Of a stretch of DNA of 64,000 bases, positions 1-8,195 are shown piece by piece. Both the position numbers and the translations under genes were made by a program. Each line of letters starts with the position of its first letter. Within the stretch, counting starts at the first letter, position 1. The stretch is from assembly GCF_001557535.2 (NCBI RefSeq), contig NZ_CP014309.1, positions 1 to 64,000 of the forward strand. Reading direction: 5' to 3'. This DNA comes from Burkholderia sp. PAMC 26561 (lineage in GTDB: Bacteria; Pseudomonadota; Gammaproteobacteria; Burkholderiales; Burkholderiaceae). The notes beneath the pieces were generated by a model, which had not been told where the DNA came from, searched no databases, and saw only the letters and a list, made by a program, of their open reading frames with translations.

Positions 1-992
1 TTCAACCAGACTCAAGAAACCGGTGTCCTGATCAACCTTGAACACGGCGACGCTGTCATATCCCCGATTGGACGCATATACGTATTGGCCCGTGCTATCG
101 ACTTCGATCTCGGACGCGCGGCTATTGCCCGTGAAGGTGTCTGGCAGCGTCGAAACCGTTTGCAAAGGCTGCAGAGAACCGTTGCTGGGCAAGTACCGGT
201 AGGTAGTGACCGTTGAGTCAAGTTCATTGACGCAGTATGCGAAGCCCGATTTCGAGTGGAACGCAATATGACGAGGCCCTGACGTCTCTCGTGTTGAAAC
301 GAACGCTGGTGTGCCTGGCGTGAGTTGTCCGTCCTTGAATCGGTAAGTCAGGATCTGATCCAGCCCCTTGGCCGGCACGATGACAAACTCGCCTGACGGG
401 TCGAACGGGTTGAAATGGGGCTTCGGCACCTTTTGCTCGACCCGGTGCGGACCGAGCGGACCTTCGAGCTTCACGAGTTGCGTTAGCTCTTTAAGCGAGC
501 CATCGTCAGCAATAGGCAACACAGCGAGGCTTGATCCAATATGGTTCGACACGACCACATAACGACCCTTCGGATCGATCGCCAGATGAACCGGGTTCTG
601 GCCTTGTGTGCTTTGCTTGTTGATGAACGCAATTTCCCAGTCGCTTTGTCCACCGCGTAAGAACTGATGTCACTGAGATCGCCGTGGACAGTGTAGAGGC
701 GCTCGCCGTTGGCGCTCAGTGCCAGAAACGACGGATTGACTTGGTCCTTTAGAAGTTGAACCCGTTCAAGCTTCCCAGACTCCTCATCGACTGAATAGAC
801 GCTGATACCGTCACCTCGGGCATTGCGTTCGCGAGTGGTACGGCAGCCAACATAAGCAAACATACGATTTCCTTTCGAATTCGAGGGGCGGTTTGCCCGG
901 TTAGCTGCTGCAAAGGCCGTGGGAAACGTGGACCAAATTGTCGCCAGGGCACTTATCGACGCGGCGCTCTGAAGAAGACGACGGCGTCTCAT
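1..992 (-). pseudogene. Frameshifted secreted beta-propeller lactonase (YbhE/6-phosphogluconolactonase-like family)
   Basis: The product would hydrolyse a sugar or acid lactone, as members of the YbhE-like seven-bladed propeller family do. The chosen start at 992 gives a Tat-type N-terminus (MRRRRLLQ, then a hydrophobic stretch ending in FPTAFA) ahead of the propeller start FAYVGCRT. The frame runs well to about position 640, then a single-base shift near 635-640 moves the homologous reading (NPVHLAID, GPHRVEQ, GPRHIAFH, NELDSTVT) into another frame. That second frame stays open to base 1, where the window cuts the gene. The intact paralogue at 7120-8193 confirms the expected sequence. It lies divergent to the decayed aconitase gene. 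Either true decay or a sequencing indel could explain the shift; the neighbours' multiple shifts favour decay. Confidence 0.8.
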
Positions 993-1116
993 GTTCGCTA
1001 CGGTCGAACCAACAGCAGTCAATTGATCTTTTAGATCCACGGTCTCGTCTCCACAATTTTTCTTCTGGGGTTTTCACTAGATTGCATTTTACTCGTGAAA
1101 GTGCAAAAATACAGTT

Positions 1117-3744
1117 ATGGAAAACACTTACTCCCCCCCACAAGCGAGCCTGCGGTCCGGCGATGAGCTTTTCGGTTCATCGATCTTCCGGGAATGTTCG
1201 GCACTAAGTTCACGCGGTTGCCGGTTGTATTGCGCCTGTTACTGGAAAACGCGATCCGCAATACGGACGGCGAAGAGCGCCGGCTCGCGGTCGACGGGAT
1301 CTTCGGTTGGCTCGAGCGCGGCACGAGCGAGGTCGAAATCGCATTCCAGCCCAATCGCGTGTTGATGCACGACACGACGAGCACGCCTGCGCTGGTCGAT
1401 GTCGCGGCCATGCGCGACGCGCTCGCCGAAGCGGGTGCTGATCCGAACGCCCTCAATCCGGTACTACCCGTGGATTCGTCGGTTGATCACTCATTGGCGG
1501 TTGATATTTCGCCCGACCCGATGCTGCGCCGATGAACCTGTCACTCGAGCTTCGGCGTAATAACGAGCGGTATCGATTTCTTTGCTGGGCATCGAAAGCG
1601 TTGACCGGAGTGCGGATTCATCCGCCGGGAACGGGGATCATGCACACCATCAATCTTGAGCAGCTGGCAACGGTTGTCTCGGTCGTAGAACGTGACAATG
1701 AGCGCTGGGCGGTACCAGACACCTTGATCGGCACCGACAGCCACACGCCAATGATCAACGGCATCGGCGTACTTGGATGGGGCGTTGGAGGTCTGGAAGC
1801 GCAGACGGTGATGTTTGGCATGCCCGTGATGCAGCGAATTCCTGATGTCATTGGCGTTCGCTTGACGGGCGCTTTCCGACCCGGGACGCTCGCAACCGAC
1901 CTGGCGTTGACGGTGACGCAGCGCCTTCGCCAAATCGGTGTATCTGGCGAGTTCGTGGAGTTCTTTGGTCCTGGCGTTGCGACGTTGACTGCTGGCGACC
2001 GGTCTGTTGTCGCGAATATGGCCCCGGAATATGGTGCGTCCACGGGCTTTTTTCCGGTTGATGAATCCACGCTCGAGTACCTTCGAACAACTAATCGAAC
2101 TTCGAGCGCGATCGCACTGGTCGGAGAATTTCGAAGCGACTGGGTGTGTGGTTTGACCCGTCCGCGGAGCCAACCTACACGCGAAGTATCAACATCGATC
2201 TGAGCGAGATCGGCATGCATATCGCCGGCCCACGCCGTCCGCAGGATTTGCTGGACTATTCAGAAACCTCGGCGGCGCTTGCAACTTTTGCTTTTAAACC
2301 AAGCACCGCCGCGACGTCGATGCCCAAGCACCCGGTGGCGATTGCTGCCATCACCAGTTGCACCAATACGTCTGACCCGGCCTTGCTCATCGCGGCGGGT
2401 CTAGTCGCCCGCAAGGCGCGAGAACGAGGGCTAAAGGTCTCGCCATGGATCAAGACCTCACTCGGACCCGGTTCGCCCGCTGCCGCGGCGTATCTCGAGC
2501 GTGCTGGTTTGATTGATGACCTGTCGTCGGTAGGGTTCGACATCGTTGGATACGGATGCACGACCTGCATTGGAAATTCCGGTCAGCTCACCCAGCCGAT
2601 CAAGGAAGCGCTCGCAAGCAAGTCCGTCTATCCCGTCGCCATGTTGTCGGGCAACCGGAATTTTCCGGGCCGGATTCATCCGGATCTGGATCTGGGCTTC
2701 ATCATGTCACCGCCCCTGGTCATCGCTTTTGCACTAGCTGGTGACGCGGAAGTCGATTTAAGCCAGGACCCGGTGCAAATCACCGCAGACGGTAAGCCCG
2801 TTTTCTTGAATGATTTATGGCCAAGCCGCGAGGAAGTTGCAGCGTTGGTGAAGCAGGCTGCGGAGCCGAGTGATTACCCCCGCGCGTTCGCTATCGCCAG
2901 TCAGAACCCGCTTTGGCACGAAATGAAAACCCCGGAAAGTGCTCAATTTCCGTGGGATCACGCGTCGACTGCGTTGCGTCGGCCGCCCTTTGCTTCCCTC
3001 TCGGAAGGCTCCCAGCTTGGCACCTACATCGCCTACCCGTTGCTCGTGCTGGGCGACGATGTAACAACCGATCACATTTCCCCTGCAAGTGCGATTCCGA
3101 AAGATAGCTACGTCGCTGACTTCCTGGTGGAGCGCGGAGACGATCGTAACGACCTCAATGTTTTTGCGTCTCGCCGCGGGAACTGGGAAGTCATGGTGCG
3201 TGCCGCCTTTTACAACAAGACGCTTGTCAATCTATTGAAGGCTGACGCCCCGACGGCAAACACGTTGCACGTCCCGACTGGTGAAGTGCTGCCGATCTTC
3301 GAAGCTGCCAATCGATACCGCGCCGATGGAGACTCGGTCGTTCTCATCGCCGGCGAGCGATATGGGACGGGATCCTCGCGCGACTGGGCCGCGAAAGGCC
3401 AGCGACTGCTCGGCATTCGCGCGGTCTTGGCTGTCAGCTTCGAGCGTATTCACCGGTCGAATCTGATCGGGATGGGCATCCTGCCTCTGCGCCTGCCTGA
3501 AGGCATCACGCCCGTTTCGTTGAACGTTCGCCCCGGCGACAAGCTCGAAATCAGCGCATCAGCCGAGACGTTGGCACCTCGTTGCCTAATCGGTGTCAAA
3601 ATCGTTCGTGTGGATGGGAAAATCGACCAATTTGAAGCAACGGCAGCCGTAGAAACGCAACTTGAAACGGCACTGCTGCGCGCCGGAGGCGTAATCCCAT
3701 TGATCCTGCAAAAAACACTGGCAGCGCAATCGCTCCCGACCTGA
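1117..3744 (+). pseudogene. Degraded aconitase-family hydratase
   Basis: This is a full-length aconitase-family reading of about 875 codons, broken by at least three frameshifts near 1195, 1525 and 2140. The pieces are an N-terminal RLPVVLRLLLENAIR segment with a PALVDVAAMRDA motif, a middle piece with GTGIMHTINLE and DTLIGTDSHT, and an open 3' two-thirds. The last part carries the [4Fe-4S] cysteines (AAITSCTNTS and YGCTTCIGNSG) and the swivel-domain motif GERYGTGSSRDWAAKG. The CTTCIGNSG form is typical of AcnA, whereas the intact gene at 8196-10799 has CTSCNGMSG, so the two are not recent copies of each other. The large 3' fragment could still be translated but would lack the N-terminal domains. 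It is followed 26 bases later by a broken GntR gene in the same direction. Confidence 0.85.
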
Positions 3745-3770
3745 CGACCTAGGCGGAGCGTGCGAGCCGA

Positions 3771-4686
3771 ATGAAGGAACAGGCTAGAATCGTCATGATC
3801 GACAAATCGATCGCCTCGCAAATCGTCGCGTTTATTCACGCAGAAGGAATGGCTGTCGGCAGTCACTTGCCGGCACAACTAATCGCGGATCGCCTTCGTG
3901 TGTCGCGCTCCCCGGTCAACGATGCTCTCGCCTTCTTGCATGAAAAGGGCGTGTTAATTCGCGAGCGGAATCGCGGATTTTTCTTGGCAAAGCCAGTGGA
4001 GCAGCCGCTCGACCAGGTCGTCGACCAGCTTGGTTTGGGCGAAGCGGATGTCGTCACGAGCGTTTATTTTCGAATCGCCGACGACAGGCTGAAGGGATTA
4101 CTGCCAGAGGAAGTCTCAGAGCAGGCGCTCAAACGCGCTACGGATTAACGAATACCCAACTCAACTCCGTGCTTGGGCGCATCTCGCAAGAAGGCTGGGC
4201 CGAGCGCAAACCGGGCTACGGCTGGCAGTTCTCTTCGATGCTGACCACCCGGATAGCCTCTTGAAATCGTATCGACTGCGGTTGGCGCTTGAGCCCGCTG
4301 CGTTGCTAGAACCCGGATATTGGCTTGATCCAAAGGTACTCAAACGGTGCCGAGCGGCCGAGGTACATTTGCTGCAGGGAGGAATCGAAACGGATACCGC
4401 TGACCAGCTTCACGACCGAGGGGTACGTTTTCACGAATCGTTGGTGGAAGCGTCGGGCAACTCATTTTTTATTGACACCATCAAGCGCGTAAATCGCGTC
4501 AGACGCTTACTCTCCTATCGCTCGATGCAGGACAGACAGCGCTATACCGAGCATTGCAAGCAGCACCTGAACGTTCTTGATCTACTGGAGAAAGAACGCA
4601 ACGAAGAAGCGTCCGAGGAGCTTCGCGCTCATCTTCGCCACACGCTCGACGCGCTATCCAACATCAGCAACATTCTCAAACCCTAG
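3771..4686 (+). pseudogene. Degraded GntR/FCD transcriptional regulator
   Basis: The N-terminal part (3771-4148) is a GntR winged helix with DRLRVSRSPVNDAL and a wing ending GFFLAKP. It is followed by the start of a second DNA-binding-like segment. A frameshift near 4140 moves the reading to a frame giving TQLNSVLGRISQEGW and GYGWQFSSM. Another shift near 4240 returns it to an FCD ligand-binding domain that ends at 4686 (RVRRLLSYR, EHLNVLD-type helices). The order matches the intact regulator at 11113-12114 piece by piece, so this is its decayed paralogue. It probably controlled the neighbouring lactonase and aconitase genes before decay. Confidence 0.8.
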
Positions 4687-4720
4687 ATCGGATCCTTACC
4701 TGATCTCTTCCACATCGCTC

Positions 4721-5458
4721 ATGACAGTCAACGCTTCGATACTTTCCTCCTTTACGCCGACCGGGCGACTTCGTGCTTCAATCAATCTGGGGAATCCGAT
4801 ACTAGCCAACAAGGATTCCGCAACGGGACAGCCGTTTGGCGTGTCGGTGGATATTGCGTTGGAATTTGGGAAACGACTTGGCGTTCCTGTCGAGCTAGTT
4901 GTATTCGATGCAGCGGGGAAATCCGTTGAAGCGGTAACCAATGAACACGCCGACTTTGGCTTCTTTGCGATCGATCCAGTCCGGGGCGCAAGCATCGCCT
5001 TCACCGCACCCTATGTGTTGATTGAAGGCTTTTATCTTGTGCGCGACAAGTCAGTAATCCGCGAGAATGCCGACGTTGATCGTGCTGAAAATCGTGTGGC
5101 TGTTGGCAAAGGAAGCGCATACGACCTGTATCTGACGCGCGAGCTGAAGCAAGCAGAAATCGTTCGGGCGCCAACGTCCCCTACCGTCGTGCAAACCTTC
5201 GTTGAACAGAACCTCGAAGTGGCCGCAGGCGTAAAGCAGCAACTCGAAGCCGATGCCGCCAAAACACTTGGCCTACGCTTGCTCAACGAACGCTTTATGG
5301 TCATACAGCAGGCGATGGGAACACCGAAGAGCCGGGGAGCGGCCGCCGCAGCGTATTTGGCCGATTTTGTGGAAGAAATAAAGGCTTCGGGATTCGTTCA
5401 AAACGCACTTGAAATGCATCGCATCGCTGGTGCATCACTTGCCCCGCCTCGTGATTGA
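4721..5458 (+). CDS. Periplasmic-binding-protein-like (SBP_bac_3 type) protein without signal peptide
   Basis: This 245-aa protein has the type 2 solute-binding fold. It opens RLRASINLGNP, then GQPFGVSVDIALEFGKRLGV, HADFGFFAIDPVRGASIAFTAPYV and GKGSAYDLYLTREL, all usual landmarks of polar amino acid and organic acid binding proteins. No signal peptide or lipobox precedes the fold from the ATG at 4721, so it should stay in the cytoplasm unless an upstream start is used. It follows the broken GntR gene by 34 bases. No ABC permease or ATPase gene is nearby, which argues for a stand-alone sensor or sequestering role. It is the only undamaged gene of the left cluster. A partial copy on the other strand lies at 5654-5912. 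Confidence 0.7.
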   Translation: MTVNASILSSFTPTGRLRASINLGNPILANKDSATGQPFGVSVDIALEFGKRLGVPVELVVFDAAGKSVEAVTNEHADFGFFAIDPVRGASIAFTAPYVLIEGFYLVRDKSVIRENADVDRAENRVAVGKGSAYDLYLTRELKQAEIVRAPTSPTVVQTFVEQNLEVAAGVKQQLEADAAKTLGLRLLNERFMVIQQAMGTPKSRGAAAAAYLADFVEEIKASGFVQNALEMHRIAGASLAPPRD

Positions 5459-5653
5459 TTAAAAGGTGATAGCCGTTTCATCGGCGCTGCCACTTGTTGA
5501 TAACGCATGTCGCAACGTCCCTCTACACACGCTTGAGCTTGCGCGGAAGGAGAAGATCGTAGGCCCTCCCCTTGCCAATCGCGACGCAAGGACTCTGAAT
5601 TAATGTCGGTGTTCGTTTGTATCGCGGACCCGTTTCGCGCTACGTAGAAGCCC

Positions 5654-5912
5654 TCAAACTAATACATACGTCGTAGTGAATGCAATGCTCGCGGCTCGCA
5701 GCGGGTATATGGCAAAGAAACCAATACCCGCACGATTGTCCCAGACTGCCTCGACAGACTATTCTCCAGCGTCGAAGATGACACTCTCGATGTCGACCGC
5801 CAAACACTTCGCAAACTCCCGGGCAAGGACGATTGAAACGCCAGAAGGCTGGCCGGTTGTCGCGTCGCTGTTGGCCCCTATGCCAACGACCTTGTGGCCA
5901 AGGCTACACCTC
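5654..5912 (-). pseudogene. Remnant of a second solute-binding-protein gene
   Basis: Read leftward, this stretch gives GANSDATTGQPSGVSIVLAREF, then VIFDAGE, an in-frame stop near 5760, SVEAVWDNRAGIGFFAIYPLR and ASIAFTTTYVLV before a terminal stop at 5654. It matches residues of roughly 28-105 of the intact protein at 4721-5458. The N-terminus and the C-terminal half are missing. It is inverted relative to the intact copy and lies just downstream of prpF, so the ancestral operon on this strand probably ended with a binding-protein gene. Confidence 0.75.
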
Positions 5913-5928
5913 ACGAAAGCCAAAGCGG

Positions 5929-7110
5929 CTAGTGAAGTTCGGGGTCTAGAGACGAGGGAACGAAAACATAACCCGCCATAAGGCGACGGGCGCTTCGACT
6001 CATAATTGCCTTCGTGACCATCCACGTACCATCCTTCTGTTCGGCTTCGGCGCCCACTGTCATCGCGCCGGAAGGATGTCCGAAACGGATTTCATTCGTC
6101 GCTTTCCCTACGACAAGCTGGTTGACCACGGTACCGGGTATGGCTCCGGCGACGGCGACGGCAACGGCACCGGTTCCAGTCATCGCGTGGTGAAGTTTGC
6201 CCATCGACAAAATTCGCGCGTTGATGTCGATGCTTGACAAGTCGACTCGCTTTCCGCTCGACGCCACGTATTCTGTAGGTAGAGAGACAAACGCCAGCTT
6301 CGGCGTGTGAGGACGAAGTGCCGTCACTTCTTCGGGCGTCGCCGCCAGACCCATCCGAACCGCCGCGTGCGCGCGAATCGCTTCGCACTTGTTCAGCAAC
6401 TGGACGTTATCGTTCACGTCCGCCTGCATTTCATTGCCACGCAGACCCAGATCTTCCGCCGTTATGAAGATTGCAGGATTACCCGCATTGATCATCGTGA
6501 CCTGGAATGTGCCGTATCCCGGGACGTCGAGCGAATCTATGGGATTTCCTGTTGGAAACATTCCTCCCGTTGTCTCTTCACCATCCTCAGAGCCGCCGGG
6601 GTTGAGAAATTCGATCTTGATTTCGGCTGCCGGAAAGGTCACACCGTCGAGCTCGAAGTCACCTTCCTCGACAACCTCCCCATTTCTCACTGGAACATGC
6701 GCAATGATCTTCGCATTGATGTTCGCCTGCCAGATGCGGACAATAGCCACGCCGTCCTGAGGTGGCTTAACAAACCCTTGCTCGATCGCAAACGGGCCGA
6801 CTGCAGAGATGAGATTGCCGCAATTGCCAGACCAGTCGATGACAGGCTTGTCGATGGAAGCCGCGCCAAAGAGGTAGTTGACGTCGCAGTCTGGCCGCGA
6901 CGACGGCCCGACGAGCACCAACTTGCTCGTGCTGGAGGTGGCACCGCCCATCCCGTCGGTCTGCTTTTCGTACGGGTCCGGGCTACCGATCACGCGTAGC
7001 AAAATCTTGTCGCGAAGAACGGGATCGGCGGGTAGACTCTCGGCGCGAAAAAAGACACCCTTGCTCGTGCCGCCGCGCATGTACACAGCGGGAATCCTAT
7101 ATTGAGTCAA
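5929..7110 (-). CDS. prpF: PrpF-like aconitate/methylaconitate cis-trans isomerase
   Basis: This 393-aa protein has the PrpF fold (two diaminopimelate-epimerase-like halves). The N-terminus contains the family signature MRGGTSKGVFF, with Lys17 in the conserved position, then GSPDPYEKQTDGMGGATSST and DWSGNCGNLISAVGPFA, whose Cys is the other expected active-site residue. PrpF works with AcnD by isomerising 2-methyl-trans-aconitate, and it can also isomerise trans-aconitate. Here there is no prpB or prpC, so propionate catabolism by the methylcitrate cycle is not the obvious role. It starts 9 bases after the lactonase stop and is the third gene of the acnD operon. A tautomerase acting on 4-oxalomesaconate-like acids is the main alternative. 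Confidence 0.88.
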   Translation of the reverse strand: MTQYRIPAVYMRGGTSKGVFFRAESLPADPVLRDKILLRVIGSPDPYEKQTDGMGGATSSTSKLVLVGPSSRPDCDVNYLFGAASIDKPVIDWSGNCGNLISAVGPFAIEQGFVKPPQDGVAIVRIWQANINAKIIAHVPVRNGEVVEEGDFELDGVTFPAAEIKIEFLNPGGSEDGEETTGGMFPTGNPIDSLDVPGYGTFQVTMINAGNPAIFITAEDLGLRGNEMQADVNDNVQLLNKCEAIRAHAAVRMGLAATPEEVTALRPHTPKLAFVSLPTEYVASSGKRVDLSSIDINARILSMGKLHHAMTGTGAVAVAVAGAIPGTVVNQLVVGKATNEIRFGHPSGAMTVGAEAEQKDGTWMVTKAIMSRSARRLMAGYVFVPSSLDPELH

Positions 7111-7119
7111 GCTCTGCTC

Positions 7120-8193
7120 CTATTGGGTTTTGAAGGTGATGCACACGGGGCTACCTGCGGAAACGACGTGACCGGTTGGCGTCGGGGCGCCAGTTTTTGC
7201 GTCAAGGAGGTACTGGACGATTGAATCGGACTGTTCGTTGGCAACATAGAGCATTCGACCGTCGTGACTGAGACAGATGAATCTGGGGCACTGCCCCTGA
7301 GCGTCAATCCAGCGTGCCTTTGACGGGATGCCAGTTGCTCCGTCAAGCGCGACCGTCGCGATGCTGTCGTGGCCGCGATTCGATATGTAGAGGGCGGTTG
7401 CGTCGTGCCGTATCGCGATGCCAGCGGCCCGTGACAACTTGTGGCTGTCACAAGGCACAACAGACATCGTGTGTAACGGTTTGAGCGCACCGGATAGTGG
7501 GTCGAAGGACCATGCCGTGAGCGTTGAATCGAGTTCATTTGCGACGTAAATCATCGCAAGGGTCGGATGGAAGACCGCATGGCGCGGCCCCGCGCCTTCC
7601 CGCGCCCGGCCGGATGTCGGAATTGGCATGCTATCTACACCGTCCCACCTGACTGCAAAAACTGTATCCAGTCCCTTGTCGGGCACGATGTGCCAGTCAG
7701 TGTTGTAACGTCGCGTCACGAATCGTGAGATGTGATGCGGATGCGACGAAACCTGTTCGATTCGATGTGGACCGGCGGCACCAGGAAAGTGGACCGACGA
7801 AGCAACACTGCCCAGTGATCCGTCGGGATCGATCGGAAGCTGCGCCGCATTTCCAGTTGCATAGTTGGCGACGACCAGCGACTCTCCGCTTTGAGACAGA
7901 GCGAGGTGTACCGGATTGCGCCCCCCGCACGGTTGACGATTCAAAGCGGTTAGTTTTCCAGTTGTTGCGTTGACCGCGTAGCTGCTTACTTCGGTGCCGT
8001 CGCCGTGCACGGCATAGAGAATGTTCTGGGCCTCGTTCAAAGTCAGGAAGCTTGGGTTTTCCAGTGGCTCGAACGATTCGACGTGTTCCCAAGATCCAGA
8101 CGAAGGCTCCACCGCGTAGACTCCGATACCCTTGCCGCGCGCGTTTCTCTCGTGTGTCGTGCGGCATCCAACATAGGCGAAGACGGGTGCCAT
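7120..8193 (-). CDS. Beta-propeller lactonase of the YbhE/6-phosphogluconolactonase-like family
   Basis: The 357-aa product starts at MAPVFAYVGCRT, only two bases after the acnD stop, which decides the start. A longer upstream reading would overlap acnD. Family landmarks are spread over the length: NPSFLTLN, GRNPVHLALS, GPHRIEQVSSHPHH, GPRHAVFHP, ANELDSTLTAW, ISNRGHDSIA and a C-terminal PRFICLSHDGRMLYVANEQSDSI. Unlike its broken paralogue at 1-992 it has no signal peptide and should be cytoplasmic. The family includes 6-phosphogluconolactonase and the fungal 3-carboxymuconate cyclase. Placement between an aconitase and a PrpF points to a lactone of a tri- or dicarboxylic acid, but the substrate is an inference. 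Confidence 0.85.
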   Translation of the reverse strand: MAPVFAYVGCRTTHERNARGKGIGVYAVEPSSGSWEHVESFEPLENPSFLTLNEAQNILYAVHGDGTEVSSYAVNATTGKLTALNRQPCGGRNPVHLALSQSGESLVVANYATGNAAQLPIDPDGSLGSVASSVHFPGAAGPHRIEQVSSHPHHISRFVTRRYNTDWHIVPDKGLDTVFAVRWDGVDSMPIPTSGRAREGAGPRHAVFHPTLAMIYVANELDSTLTAWSFDPLSGALKPLHTMSVVPCDSHKLSRAAGIAIRHDATALYISNRGHDSIATVALDGATGIPSKARWIDAQGQCPRFICLSHDGRMLYVANEQSDSIVQYLLDAKTGAPTPTGHVVSAGSPVCITFKTQ

Positions 8194-8195
8194 TT

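Noticed and set aside
1084..1104. GCATTTTACTCGTGAAAGTGC in the divergent gap of the decayed cluster, resembling the 22-bp palindromes
   Set aside because: It is 21 bases long, lacks the GATC centre and has only one good half-site, so it was not listed as an operator.
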